64,000 nucleotides of DNA from CAMWXW01 sp051650105 (GTDB lineage: Bacteria; Desulfobacterota; Desulfovibrionia; Desulfovibrionales; Desulfovibrionaceae): NCBI GenBank assembly GCA_051650105.1, contig JBOFIJ010000006.1:177014-241013 (forward strand), read 5' to 3'. Below the pieces are notes generated by a model. It was not told where the DNA came from. It saw only the letters and a list, made by a program, of their open reading frames with translations, and did not search any database. Of this stretch, positions 9,872 through 19,014 are shown piece after piece (the first letter of the stretch is position 1; each line of letters opens with the position of its first letter). Made by a program: the position numbers and the translations under genes.

Positions 9872-10250
9872 TTAATGTATTATGTATTTCTTTCTAGGCA
9901 TAAGTAATTATATTTAGAGTGTATTGTAATAAAGATTCTTATTCATGAAATTTTTGTATACAATACTTATGTATTTTTTTCTCATTATATAGTGCTTGTA
10001 TTGGATTAGGAAATAGATAACAATGGGACACAATCTTAAAAATAGTATTTGTAATACTTTTTCTTTTGTATAAAAATTAATAGTGCCATTCTATAATAAT
10101 ACAGTGCTGTAGTTTATAGCATATAGCAAGTAGCTATGTTACCTGAAATTGTAATGTAAAACATAATATTATAATAAAAGATGTAGAGATACTTATACTA
10201 TAAAGTGTATACCAGTAAAAAGTATAATAGTATTTAAGAAAAGATTATAG
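9872..10250. other. AT-rich gene-free gap between fabF and fumarase
   Basis: This lies between the end of the plus-strand fatty-acid operon and the end of the minus-strand fumarase operon. I see no open frame, RNA gene or repeat in it. Confidence 0.5.
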
Positions 10251-10823
10251 CTACAGTACTATTGTTTTCGCGTACTTTTTAGGGTTACTTTCGTAGATAT
10301 TCGCACCATAGGAATCTAATGCTACAATAACTGGAAAATCAACAACTTCCAAAATACAAAGAGCTTCTGGGCCAAGTTCAGGATAGGCTTTAATTGTGTA
10401 CGATACAACTTTTTTTCCAAGAAGAACACCTAAACCACCAACAGCTGCAAAATAGACAGCACCATGTTCCTTTAGAGCTTGCCTTGTATTAGGTAGTGGC
10501 ATGCCTTTACCTATAATGCCTTTTAATCCTTCTTGTAATAAGCGAGGAGTATATGCATCCATTCTTCCACTTGTTGTTGGGCCAGCCGAGCCTATAATTG
10601 CTCCAGGTTTCGCTGGAGATGGCCCTACATAATAGATTATCTGATTCAATAAAGGGATTGGGAGTTTTTCACCATTATTAAGAGCCTCTATCAATTTTTT
10701 ATGGGTTGCATCCCTTGCACCTATTAGTGTGCCTGTAATAAGAACAGTATCTCCTATATGTAAAGAGCGTATTTGTGTCTGATCAAATGGAGTGGTGATT
10801 CTCTTATCGATATTTTGTGTCAT
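10251..10823 (-). CDS. Class I fumarate hydratase beta subunit
   Basis: This is the C-terminal half of the iron-sulfur class I fumarase, which interconverts fumarate and malate. The 190-residue protein carries GSAGPTTSGRMD, the GKG loop and a final DSYGANIYE, all typical of the split beta subunit. The start at 10823 follows AAGGA and lies 11 bases after the alpha stop. An upstream in-frame ATG would make it overlap alpha without a ribosome site. It works as a heteromer with the alpha subunit. L-tartrate dehydratase is a related alternative, but fumarase is more likely in an anaerobe-derived central metabolism. Confidence 0.88.
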   Translation of the reverse strand: MTQNIDKRITTPFDQTQIRSLHIGDTVLITGTLIGARDATHKKLIEALNNGEKLPIPLLNQIIYYVGPSPAKPGAIIGSAGPTTSGRMDAYTPRLLQEGLKGIIGKGMPLPNTRQALKEHGAVYFAAVGGLGVLLGKKVVSYTIKAYPELGPEALCILEVVDFPVIVALDSYGANIYESNPKKYAKTIVL

Positions 10824-10834
10824 TATCCATTCCT

Positions 10835-11683
10835 TTATAGTGTGGCTTCGGCATGGCGAGCTGCATGGCAATTAACAAATACAGTAATAGGAAGAGATGC
10901 AATATGGCAGGGGTGCCAATCTATATGAACTTTAACAGCTGTTGTTGTTCCACCAAGTCCTACTGGTCCAAGTCCTGTTTTGTTAATTATCTCTAGAAGT
11001 TCGTTTTCAAAAGCAGCATATTTTTCATTTTGGTTGGATTCTGTTATTTTCTTAAAGAGGACTCGTTTTGCTAATAATGCGGACATTTCTAGCGTTCCTC
11101 CTATACCAATTCCTACTATAAAAGGTGGACAAGCACTTGCTCCGGCCATAAGTATTGTTTCTAAAACAAATTTCTTTACGCCTAAAATGCCTTCCGAGGG
11201 AACAAGCATTGCTGTTCTTCCTTTATTTTCACTACCACTTCCTTTTGGTGCAACTATAATATGAATGGTATCTCCTTCTACTATTCTAGAATGTAAAACA
11301 ACAGGAGTATTTGTTTTTGTATTTATTCTATCGAATAATGGGTCTGAAACAATTGATTTTCGTAGAAAAGCTTCGGAATATGCCTTGGCAATAGCTTCGT
11401 TAACAGCATCTTCAAGTGAAAGATTACCTGTAAGAATAACTTCTCGTCCTATATCCAGAAAGACAGATACAATTCCTGTATCTTGACACATTGGTGATTG
11501 TGTTTTATCTGCAAGGTTGACATTGTCTAGAATTTGCTCAAGTATTTGTTTACCAAGAGGAGATTCTTCTGTTTTTTTTGCTTTTTCGAATACAGTAACA
11601 ACATCTGCAGGAAGAATAAAGTTAGATTCTTTTGCCAGCCTGACTATGGTATTTTGAATTTCTTCGAGTGAGATTTCTTTCAT
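10835..11683 (-). CDS. Class I fumarate hydratase alpha subunit
   Basis: The alpha subunit holds the 4Fe-4S cluster that binds the substrate hydroxyl. The 282-residue protein has the expected cysteine motifs: MCQDTG near residue 62, ACPP before VGIGIGG, and a Cys in the C-terminal DWHPCH block. GTTTAV and the final NCHAARH are also family features. The class I form is oxygen sensitive and common in Desulfovibrio-type bacteria. It is the first gene of a two-gene operon with the beta subunit. Confidence 0.9.
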   Translation of the reverse strand: MKEISLEEIQNTIVRLAKESNFILPADVVTVFEKAKKTEESPLGKQILEQILDNVNLADKTQSPMCQDTGIVSVFLDIGREVILTGNLSLEDAVNEAIAKAYSEAFLRKSIVSDPLFDRINTKTNTPVVLHSRIVEGDTIHIIVAPKGSGSENKGRTAMLVPSEGILGVKKFVLETILMAGASACPPFIVGIGIGGTLEMSALLAKRVLFKKITESNQNEKYAAFENELLEIINKTGLGPVGLGGTTTAVKVHIDWHPCHIASLPITVFVNCHAARHAEATL

Positions 11684-11742
11684 AGAGTATCCTAATAATA
11701 GAGTCTACTAGTAGTATATACAATTTTTTTTAGAAAGATATA

Positions 11743-12789
11743 CTATTGTGTCAATAACATCGTATAAATTTTATGGTATACCTTTATGGTATCATCTAAA
11801 GAAAGCACTGGTATTTGTGCATAAAGAGGGTTCTCTAAAAGGTTTTTAATAGCTGTTCTTAAAGAAAGAGGATTGTTAGGCACGAATTCTGTTGTACTAT
11901 GTTCTGTCTGGTATCCAAAAAGATCCGCAAAATTAAAATCTTCAGCATGTAAAATTGAAATTTTGTATTGAATTGCTGCATAAATTGCTTGTGATGTATC
12001 CCAATAAAATTTTGGAAGAATCATAATAGAACCCTCTTGTAATGCTGAATCTAATGGCATATCACCGAGTAATGCGATATAATCGATAATTTCTAATTTT
12101 CTTGCATATTCTAATAATGCATTAAATAGTGACCCTACACCGATAAATCGTACTTCCCAATTGCGAAGAATATTTGCTTTATGCAAAACAACTAGTGTAT
12201 CTAAAATTTCAAAAAGATTGGACTCAACCTCAAGAGGGGCAACAACTGCAATAATAGTTCGTCCAGAATTTTTTACCTTTTTTGTATACAGTTCCTTCAT
12301 TATTCCAAAAGGCACTACGGTTATATTCGAGAGGGGATAGTGTAGAATGTGCGAGAATGTATTTGCAAATGGTTTTGTAGGGCACGTAACGTGGTGGATA
12401 TTGGCATATAATTTTTGTTTTTTTGGAGAAATAGGGGACACTGGAATAGTTGTGGAAGATGAGAGGAATTTAGTATTTTTGCTGAAGAGAGAATGGAGTG
12501 GGAGTATCTTTTCTGTTGTAAAGGTATTAAATGCATGGATAAGATTATTTTTCTTTTTAAAAGTTTTTGAGATAGTATAGAGGAAATTGGGGTTAAAAAG
12601 AGAAAATGTTTTTATAAAAGAACCTTTTATCCCTACAGAACGTGCAAAATCTATCATTTCTTCTGAAGAAGAGACAAAATGACACATATACATACTTTGT
12701 GTTTCTTTAAATGATTGAAGAAACATTCTAAGAGGAGCATCATCCTTTTGTTTTATTGTTTCAAGATCTATTAGTGTTATGGTATTCAT
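11743..12789 (-). CDS. Glycosyltransferase-like protein (GT-B fold, family 4-like)
   Basis: This is a protein of about 348 residues. The second half has a pattern seen in GT4 enzymes: a strand-rich segment with VVPFGI, then IIAVVAPLEVESN in place of the usual GRL block, IGVGSL, YIALLGDMP near the sugar-nucleotide site, and LPKFYWDTSQAIYAA where family members have an E-x7-E motif. That last motif is not clearly conserved, so the donor site may be changed. The start could be the ATG at 12813, overlapping asd by 20 bases, or the ATG at 12789 just after the asd stop; the latter is used here. A role in cell-surface glycan synthesis is an inference, and the substrate is unknown. Confidence 0.6.
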   Translation of the reverse strand: MNTITLIDLETIKQKDDAPLRMFLQSFKETQSMYMCHFVSSSEEMIDFARSVGIKGSFIKTFSLFNPNFLYTISKTFKKKNNLIHAFNTFTTEKILPLHSLFSKNTKFLSSSTTIPVSPISPKKQKLYANIHHVTCPTKPFANTFSHILHYPLSNITVVPFGIMKELYTKKVKNSGRTIIAVVAPLEVESNLFEILDTLVVLHKANILRNWEVRFIGVGSLFNALLEYARKLEIIDYIALLGDMPLDSALQEGSIMILPKFYWDTSQAIYAAIQYKISILHAEDFNFADLFGYQTEHSTTEFVPNNPLSLRTAIKNLLENPLYAQIPVLSLDDTIKVYHKIYTMLLTQ

Positions 12790-12793
12790 GGTA

Positions 12794-13834
12794 TCATTCT
12801 TTAAATGTTTCATATTTTGTTTGTAATAGGGATTCTTTTAGCAGTAATTCTGCAATTTGGACAGCATTTAATGCAGCCCCTTTTCGTATATTATCTGCAC
12901 ATATCCAGAGATTTAATCCATATTCTACAGAGAAATCTTGTCTAATTCTTCCAACAAAAACAGCGTCTTCTCCAGCAACATCTATTGGCATTGGATACAT
13001 ACTTTCTTTGGGATTATCAATAACAACAATGCCTTCTGTTTGAGATAAGATAACCCTAGCATCTTGTGGAGAAAGAGGTTGAGTGAATTCAATGTTTACA
13101 GATTCGCTATGACCATAGAAAACAGGAACTCTTACCGTTGTTGTTGTTATTGCTAGATGGGGAATAGTAAGAATTTTACGTGTTTCATCCATCATCTTGT
13201 GCTCTTCTTTTGTGTAATCGTCGTCTACAAAGGTATCAATTTGAGGCACAAGATTAAATGCTATTTGATGAGGATAGACCTTGCGTCGTATTTCCTGCAT
13301 GCTATATATTGCTTGCACTTGTTGTTCCAATTCCGAAATGGCTTCTAAGCCAGAACCTGAAACAGATTGATATGTTGAAACAACAACTCTTTTTATAGAG
13401 GATTCCTTATGTAAAGGGTGTAAGACAGCAACTAATTGTATTGTAGAGCAATTTGGGTTAGCAATAATTCCTTTATGTGTCAATGCTTCTTGTGGATTTA
13501 CTTCGGGAACTAGTAGTGGACAACGGGGATCCATACGCCAAAAACTTGAATTATCTATAACTACACAACCAGAGCGCACCGCTAGTGGTGCATAATGAGC
13601 TGAAATGTTTCCGTCAACAGCAAAAAGAGCGATATTGACAGATTCAAAGGAGTTGTCATTAAGTTCTTCAACTATATATTCTTGACCATTGTAGTATATT
13701 TTTGTTCCAGAAGAACTTGAGGAGGAGGAAATACGCAATGTCTCTATGGGAAATTCTCTTTCTTCCAAAATGCTTAATATTTCTTTTCCAACTAAACCAG
13801 TTCCTCCCACAACGGCAACATTATATTTTCTCAT
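12794..13834 (-). CDS. asd: Aspartate-semialdehyde dehydrogenase
   Basis: This enzyme reduces aspartyl phosphate to aspartate semialdehyde, which leads to lysine, diaminopimelate, threonine and methionine. The 346-residue protein has the NADP-binding VVGGTGLVG at the N terminus, DNSSFWRMD, the catalytic Cys129 in NPNCST, and a later SGSGLEA block. The Ser-rich SSSSSSSG stretch after the first strands is a common feature. It keeps the bacterium able to make diaminopimelate for its wall, even if other amino-acid pathways are reduced. Confidence 0.94.
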   Translation of the reverse strand: MRKYNVAVVGGTGLVGKEILSILEEREFPIETLRISSSSSSSGTKIYYNGQEYIVEELNDNSFESVNIALFAVDGNISAHYAPLAVRSGCVVIDNSSFWRMDPRCPLLVPEVNPQEALTHKGIIANPNCSTIQLVAVLHPLHKESSIKRVVVSTYQSVSGSGLEAISELEQQVQAIYSMQEIRRKVYPHQIAFNLVPQIDTFVDDDYTKEEHKMMDETRKILTIPHLAITTTTVRVPVFYGHSESVNIEFTQPLSPQDARVILSQTEGIVVIDNPKESMYPMPIDVAGEDAVFVGRIRQDFSVEYGLNLWICADNIRKGAALNAVQIAELLLKESLLQTKYETFKE

Positions 13835-13862
13835 GAAGAATTCCTTTCTTGCAAACTAGGTT

Positions 13863-14318
13863 TTATTGTTTACTCATTTCTCTATCAAGATCTCGCTTTT
13901 CGGCTCTTTCTTTTAGGTCTTTTCTTCTGTCGTGTAGTTTTTTTCCCCGAGCGAGACAAATTTCCACTTTTATATGGTTTGCTCGAAAATATAAAGAGAG
14001 AGGGATAACCGTGAGACCTTTTTGATCTATTTTCCTTTGTAAGGAAAGAAGTTCTTTTCTGTGAAGGAGTAATTTTCTTTTTCTAGTTGGTTCATGCTGA
14101 GAATATCCAGCGTGAGAATACACAGCTATATGTAAAGCCATTAAAAAAGCTTCTTCTTGAACATCAACAAAACTATCAACAAAACTCACTTTTCCAGCTC
14201 GAATACTTTTCACTTCAGAGCCTTGAAGGACTATTCCAGCTTCGTATGTATCTAAAATTTCGTAGAGCATTCTTGCTTTGCGATTTTGTGCGATTACTTT
14301 TTTGGGTTTTGTATTCAT
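13863..14318 (-). CDS. smpB: SsrA-binding protein SmpB
   Basis: SmpB binds tmRNA and brings it to stalled ribosomes for trans-translation. The 151-residue protein shows the OB-fold core with YEAGIVLQGSEVKSIR, the HEPTRKRKLLLH motif and the basic C-terminal tail KKLHDRRKDLKERAEKRDLDRE, which occupies the mRNA channel. The tmRNA gene itself is not in the neighbouring sequence. It lies 28 bases upstream of asd on the same strand. Confidence 0.95.
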   Translation of the reverse strand: MNTKPKKVIAQNRKARMLYEILDTYEAGIVLQGSEVKSIRAGKVSFVDSFVDVQEEAFLMALHIAVYSHAGYSQHEPTRKRKLLLHRKELLSLQRKIDQKGLTVIPLSLYFRANHIKVEICLARGKKLHDRRKDLKERAEKRDLDREMSKQ

Positions 14319-14341
14319 AGTATATTACAGAGAGTGAGAGC

Positions 14342-14385
14342 AAAAAGACAAGAAACCGACAAATGAAAATATATCTTGTCTTTTT
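14342..14385 (-). terminator. Bidirectional hairpin terminator downstream of DUF305 gene
   Basis: AAAAAGACAAGA (14342-14353) and TCTTGTCTTTTT (14374-14385) are perfect 12-base inverted arms around a 20-base loop. The A and T tracts lie within the arms, as in intrinsic terminators. Confidence 0.75.
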
Positions 14386-14392
14386 ACACAAA

Positions 14393-14731
14393 CTATTTAC
14401 TAAAACGTGCAATCATTGCTTTCATTTGAGCAATTTCTTTTTCTTGTTCTACAATAATGGCATTGGCTAATTTAATAAGCTCTGGGTCTTTTGCCACTTT
14501 TAAGATAGCTCTAGACATATCTATAGCACCTTGGTGATGAGGGATCATTTGACGCAAATAATCTAGCTGGTCATTTCCAGAAGGTTTCACCATCATATCG
14601 TTGTGCATTGAGTGCATCATTTTGTTATATTCTTTAATATAAGCACTTTCTGCAAAAGCGTTATTGTTGTGTAAGAAGACAAGGAAACTAGAAAAAAGTA
14701 AAACGGAGAAAAGTGTTGTAATTCTTTTCAT
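14393..14731 (-). CDS. Secreted DUF305 family protein
   Basis: This 112-residue protein has a signal peptide (KR followed by a hydrophobic run, then AFAES near residue 28). The mature part is short and helical with the DUF305 pattern: YNKMMHSMHNDM, then MIPHHQGAIDMS and a C-terminal EQEKEIAQMK. The Met- and His-rich helices are typical of the family, some members of which bind copper outside the cytoplasm. A periplasmic metal-related role is plausible but not shown. It has its own promoter (TTGACA-N17-TAGGAT) and terminator, so it is a single-gene unit. Confidence 0.8.
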   Translation of the reverse strand: MKRITTLFSVLLFSSFLVFLHNNNAFAESAYIKEYNKMMHSMHNDMMVKPSGNDQLDYLRQMIPHHQGAIDMSRAILKVAKDPELIKLANAIIVEQEKEIAQMKAMIARFSK

Positions 14732-14770
14732 ATAAAACTCCTTTTTTGACGTTAAAAATACGTCCGTTCT

Positions 14771-14799
14771 ATCCTAATATATTGCAAAGTTAGTGTCAA
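14771..14799 (-). promoter_or_regulatory. Sigma-70-like promoter for the DUF305 gene
   Basis: On the minus strand TTGACA (14794-14799) and TAGGAT (14771-14776) are 17 bases apart, about 40 bases before the start codon. The -35 is a perfect consensus match. Confidence 0.65.
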
Positions 14800-14910
14800 G
14801 TTTTAGAAAGAACTTATCTTCTTACTATAAAAAACTTGCCTTACAAATAATTTTGAACTATTCTCTTGTTTTATTACGTTCTATTATAACGAAAAATTAA
14901 GAGAGGATAT

Positions 14911-15672
14911 ATGTCTTTACTTATAGATATTGGAAACACTGTAGTTAAGTTTTCTGTTGGAGATGAAGAGAAAAGAGGGAAGACATACCATTTATCAACA
15001 TGCATTTTACACGAAGAACCACTGGATGCGTTTTTTTTACAGATTATAGAAGAATCGAAATTATCTGGAAAAATACGTAATGCAATAATTAGTTCTGTTG
15101 TTCCAGAATGTATGCCCTTTATTTCTATGGCATGCAAAAGAGTAGGTATAAAGGATGTATATGCCACCAAGGATATTGCAGTTCCTATAAAGCTTGCTTT
15201 TACAGTACCAGCCATGTTGGGTGTGGATAGAATTATTCTTGCGTATGCGGCTAACTTATTGTACCCTCAGCAGAGTATTATTGTTGTTTCTTATGGGACA
15301 GCGACAACCTTTAACTGTATTGAGAAAGGTATTTTTCTTGGAGGAGCCATTGCACCCGGGCTTGTTCAATCTCTTCGGGGGCTTGTTGCAAATGCTGCTT
15401 TATTGTCTGATGTTCCCATAGGTAAATGTAGTCTAAATCAGCCTATTATTGCACAGCAAACGACAGAATCTGTTCAAAGTGGTTTCACTCAGGGCTTTGC
15501 CGCAATGACAGAAGGTCTTATTCAGAAAATGTCCGCAGAATTAGCTCAAAAACCTATTGTTATTGCAGCTGGTGGTATGGCTGAAATTGTGTCTTCATAT
15601 ACAGATTGTTTTACGCTTGTTTATGAAGATCTTGTTTTGGAAGGATTGTATAGACTATATAAAACAATGTGA
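14911..15672 (+). CDS. coaX: Type III pantothenate kinase CoaX
   Basis: CoaX phosphorylates pantothenate in the first step of coenzyme A synthesis. The 253-residue ASKHA-fold protein opens with LLIDIGNTVVKF, has GVDRIILAYAA and GGAIAPGL in the expected order, and ends with an IAAGGMAE block. Where many family members have DxGTA, this one reads VSYGTATTFNC, so the usual Asp appears replaced by Ser and a later Asp by Asn. GAGAGGA precedes the ATG. It is followed 14 bases later by eno. The family call is secure, but catalytic competence deserves a check. Confidence 0.88.
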   Translation: MSLLIDIGNTVVKFSVGDEEKRGKTYHLSTCILHEEPLDAFFLQIIEESKLSGKIRNAIISSVVPECMPFISMACKRVGIKDVYATKDIAVPIKLAFTVPAMLGVDRIILAYAANLLYPQQSIIVVSYGTATTFNCIEKGIFLGGAIAPGLVQSLRGLVANAALLSDVPIGKCSLNQPIIAQQTTESVQSGFTQGFAAMTEGLIQKMSAELAQKPIVIAAGGMAEIVSSYTDCFTLVYEDLVLEGLYRLYKTM

Positions 15673-15686
15673 AGGAGACAGCTTTC

Positions 15687-16970
15687 ATGAGTATTATCAC
15701 AGATATTAGTGCGAGAGAAATCTTAGATTCTAGGGGAAATCCTACTGTTGAAGTGGAAGTTCTTCTTCAGTCTGGGCATAGAGGTAGAGCTTCTGTCCCA
15801 TCAGGAGCTTCCACTGGAGCGAAAGAAGCATTAGAAATACGTGATAGTGATCCTGCTAGATATAGAGGAAAAGGTGTGCAAAAGGTTGTGAGAAGCATTA
15901 TTGATCCTATTGCAAAAGAGATTGTGGGCATGGACGCATTCAGGCAACTTCACATTGATATGGCTCTTATAGATTTAGACGGAACGGAGAATAAATCTCA
16001 TTTTGGAGCAAATGCTCTTTTAGGTGTTTCTTTGGCTACTGCTAGGGCTGCGGCTAATTTACTAGCTATCCCCTTATTTCAATACCTTGGTGGTGTTAAT
16101 GCTAAAGTTATGCCTGTACCCATGATGAATATTATAAATGGTGGAGTACACGCTGATAATTCCCTTAATATTCAAGAATTTATGATAATGCCAATAGGAG
16201 CAAGTACATTTGCGGAAGCACTTAGGATGGGTGTGGAAGTTTTTCATTCTTTGCACGATGTCCTACACGAAAGAGGGCTTTCTACAAATGTTGGTGATGA
16301 GGGGGGCTTTGCTCCTATGTTAGGTTCTCATGAAGAAGCTTTTGATTATATTTTAGAATCCATTGAGAATGCGGGATATAACCCTGGAATAGATCTTGTT
16401 CTTGGAATTGATGTTGCGGCTTCTGAATTATATAAAAATGGGGTATACCACATACAAAATGAGCAATATAGTAGTTCAGATATGATTGCTTATCTAACAA
16501 GGTTAGTACAGCAATATCCGTTAATATCCATAGAGGATGGTTTAGCTGAAAATGATTGGACTGGATGGAAAGAATTATCTCTTGCCTTGGGAAGTGAGGT
16601 ACAACTTGTTGGTGACGATATCTTTGTGACAAATCCTTCTATTTTGTCTGAAGGAATAGAAAATAACATTGCTAATTCTATTCTTATTAAATTAAATCAA
16701 ATAGGAACATTGACGGAAACGTTAGACACAATCGATATTGCGAAACAAAATGGATATACCACAGTTATTTCTCACCGTTCAGGAGAAACGGAAGACCACT
16801 TTATTGCAGACCTTGCTGTTGGCTTGAATGCTGGGCAAATTAAAACAGGCTCATTATCAAGAAGCGATAGGCTTGCAAAGTATAATCAATTATTGCGTAT
16901 TGAGGAATCGTTGGATTCACAAGCCGTTTACTATGGCTCTATTTTGGCCCATGCTTTTGGATTGGAATAG
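15687..16970 (+). CDS. eno: Enolase
   Basis: Enolase converts 2-phosphoglycerate to phosphoenolpyruvate. The 427-residue protein has the N-terminal AREILDSRGNPTVEVEV, SGASTGAKEALE, the metal-binding region with GDEGGFAP, and the C-terminal SHRSGETED and GSLSRSDRLAKYN blocks. The ATG at 15687 has AAGGAG nine bases upstream. An in-frame GTG at 15669 overlapping the coaX stop is less likely. It is followed two bases later by folD, so coaX-eno-folD look like one transcript. Confidence 0.96.
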   Translation: MSIITDISAREILDSRGNPTVEVEVLLQSGHRGRASVPSGASTGAKEALEIRDSDPARYRGKGVQKVVRSIIDPIAKEIVGMDAFRQLHIDMALIDLDGTENKSHFGANALLGVSLATARAAANLLAIPLFQYLGGVNAKVMPVPMMNIINGGVHADNSLNIQEFMIMPIGASTFAEALRMGVEVFHSLHDVLHERGLSTNVGDEGGFAPMLGSHEEAFDYILESIENAGYNPGIDLVLGIDVAASELYKNGVYHIQNEQYSSSDMIAYLTRLVQQYPLISIEDGLAENDWTGWKELSLALGSEVQLVGDDIFVTNPSILSEGIENNIANSILIKLNQIGTLTETLDTIDIAKQNGYTTVISHRSGETEDHFIADLAVGLNAGQIKTGSLSRSDRLAKYNQLLRIEESLDSQAVYYGSILAHAFGLE

Positions 16971-16972
16971 TA

Positions 16973-17824
16973 ATGACTGGATATATTTTAGATGGTTTTT
17001 CCGTTGCTGAACAAGAAATAATTAAAATTGCTGAAGAAATAGTGTTATATCCTGACGTAAGACCTCCAAAAATAGTTGTTATTCTTGTGGGAAATGATAT
17101 TGCTTCTTCAGTATACGTTCAGTATAAAGTAAAGGCATGTGCTCGTGTTGGGATTGATTCCATTGTTTTACAGTATGAGGATACTATATCCCAAGAATAT
17201 TTAAAGAAAGTAATTAATGAATTTAATAATGATTCTACTCTCGACGCTATACTATTGCAATTGCCACTTCCAAAACATTTGAATGCACAAGATGCTATAA
17301 GGACTATTGATCCACAAAAAGATGTTGATTGTTTACATCCCTTTAATATTGGTTTATTAGTTCACTCTTTAGCGTATATCACTCCTTGTACACCTTCTGG
17401 GATACTAAAACTCTTACAGTATTATGAAATAGGTATCCAATCTTCTCATATTGTTGTTATTGGAAGAAGCCTTATTGTTGGAAAACCCTTTGCTCTTCTT
17501 GCTCTTCAGCATAATGCAACAGTTACACTGTGCCATTCTTATACCAATAGCATTAAACAATTTACTCGTCATGCTGATATTCTTATTGTTGCTGTTGGAA
17601 AAGCTCATTTTTTAACTCAAGATATGGTAAAGGAGGGTGCTGTTGTTGTGGATGTTGGTATTAATAGAAAAGAAGGGAAACTCGTTGGTGATACCGATTT
17701 TGAGAAATTATTACCAAAAGTGAGCGCTATTACTCCTGTACCTAAAGGCATTGGGCCGATGACTATTGCTCAATTATTACAGAATACTCTTCTTCTTTGG
17801 AAGAGGAACCTTTACTTAGAATAA
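16973..17824 (+). CDS. folD: Bifunctional methylenetetrahydrofolate dehydrogenase/cyclohydrolase FolD
   Basis: FolD interconverts methylene-, methenyl- and 10-formyl-tetrahydrofolate with NADP, feeding purine and formyl-Met synthesis. The 283-residue protein has the catalytic Tyr-x3-Lys in YVQYKVKAC, QLPLP, DVDCLHPFN, the dinucleotide motif VIGRSLIVGKP and VVDVGIN. The near-invariant PGGVGPMT block reads PKGIGPMT, so one Gly is replaced by Lys close to the folate site. Other key residues are present. It starts two bases after eno. Confidence 0.93.
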   Translation: MTGYILDGFSVAEQEIIKIAEEIVLYPDVRPPKIVVILVGNDIASSVYVQYKVKACARVGIDSIVLQYEDTISQEYLKKVINEFNNDSTLDAILLQLPLPKHLNAQDAIRTIDPQKDVDCLHPFNIGLLVHSLAYITPCTPSGILKLLQYYEIGIQSSHIVVIGRSLIVGKPFALLALQHNATVTLCHSYTNSIKQFTRHADILIVAVGKAHFLTQDMVKEGAVVVDVGINRKEGKLVGDTDFEKLLPKVSAITPVPKGIGPMTIAQLLQNTLLLWKRNLYLE

Positions 17825-17891
17825 TGCTTGTGTAAAAAAAGAAAATTTTGTATTCTATTACGTGAAATAATAATTTTTGAGAGGTATTCTT

Positions 17892-18935
17892 ATGAAAAGA
17901 AGAGATTTTATCGTTTCTGTTGCGGCAACAGTCGCTGGGGCCAGTATTTTGTCTAAATCAACACCTGCACTTGCCAAGAGAGTACAAGGAAAGCCAGTTC
18001 CTATTGTGGTTATTCATGGTGGAACAAGTGGAATGAATCTTACTGAAAAAGAGTTTGATGGTAGAAAAAAAGTTATGGAAGCTTCTCTCTTGGCTGCTCA
18101 GGCTATTATTACTAAAGGTGGCTCTGCAGAGGATGCTGTTATCGAAGCAATTAAAATTATGGAAGATTCTCCTTTATTTAATGCAGGAAAAGGTGCTGTA
18201 TTTAATGCAAGTGGAGTAAATGAATTAGATGCTTCTATTATGTTAGGCAATGGAAGAAGAGCTGGGGCTGTTACAGGTGTTACTACTGTTAAAAATCCAA
18301 TTCTAGCTGCTAAACTTATTATGGAGAAGACAAAGCACACTTTAGTTGGCGGTGCTGGAGCAGATGATTTTGCAAAAAAGAATGGGTTAACAACTGTGGA
18401 TCAGAAATATTTTTACACAGATTTTAGATATAAAGCATTGCAAGATGCTAAAAAAGAACAGCAAATTCTACTAGATAGTGAAAAAACATCTAGTAATGTT
18501 GTTCCTGCCGAGCCATATCTTGGTACTGTTGGAGCAATTGCTCTTGATAAACATGGAAATCTTGCTGCTGGAACAAGTACTGGTGGTATGACTAATAAAA
18601 TGGCTGGAAGAATTGGAGATTCTCCTATTATTGGTGCTGGGAATTATGCTGATCGTGATGTTGCTGTTTCTTGTACTGGAACTGGAGATATTTTTATTAG
18701 AGTGGTTGCTGCCCACGAAGTTGCTGCTTTATATGAATATGGAAAATTGAGTATTACAAAAGCGGCTGAAAATACTATTGCTCAAGTTAAAGAAATGGGC
18801 GGAACTGGTGGAATTATCTCTATTGATAAATATGGTAACCCTGGCTATGCATGGACAAGAAAAGATTTGGGTATGTATCATGGACAAGTAAGAATTGGTG
18901 AAAAGCCAGAAGTTTTCTTTCCTGTTCAGCTATAA
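17892..18935 (+). CDS. Exported isoaspartyl peptidase/L-asparaginase (Ntn hydrolase)
   Basis: This plant-type asparaginase cleaves isoaspartyl dipeptides or asparagine. The 347-residue precursor should self-cleave before Thr212 in LGTVGAIALD, giving alpha and beta chains. The family features HGGTSG, NAGKGAVFN, ELDASIM and a C-terminal TGTGDIFIR are present. The N terminus reads MKRRDFIVS followed by a small hydrophobic stretch ending ALAKR. This is a twin-arginine-like signal, so it is probably periplasmic. The ATG at 17892 follows GAGAGG. Generating free aspartate from host-derived peptides is a reasonable role but is inferred. Confidence 0.9.
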   Translation: MKRRDFIVSVAATVAGASILSKSTPALAKRVQGKPVPIVVIHGGTSGMNLTEKEFDGRKKVMEASLLAAQAIITKGGSAEDAVIEAIKIMEDSPLFNAGKGAVFNASGVNELDASIMLGNGRRAGAVTGVTTVKNPILAAKLIMEKTKHTLVGGAGADDFAKKNGLTTVDQKYFYTDFRYKALQDAKKEQQILLDSEKTSSNVVPAEPYLGTVGAIALDKHGNLAAGTSTGGMTNKMAGRIGDSPIIGAGNYADRDVAVSCTGTGDIFIRVVAAHEVAALYEYGKLSITKAAENTIAQVKEMGGTGGIISIDKYGNPGYAWTRKDLGMYHGQVRIGEKPEVFFPVQL

Positions 18936-19014
18936 ATAGTATTATTCTATTCATAAGAGCACAAGTAATAGGCGTATTAAGAAATAAAATGTGTCTTAGA
19001 CAAAAGGAAGTATT

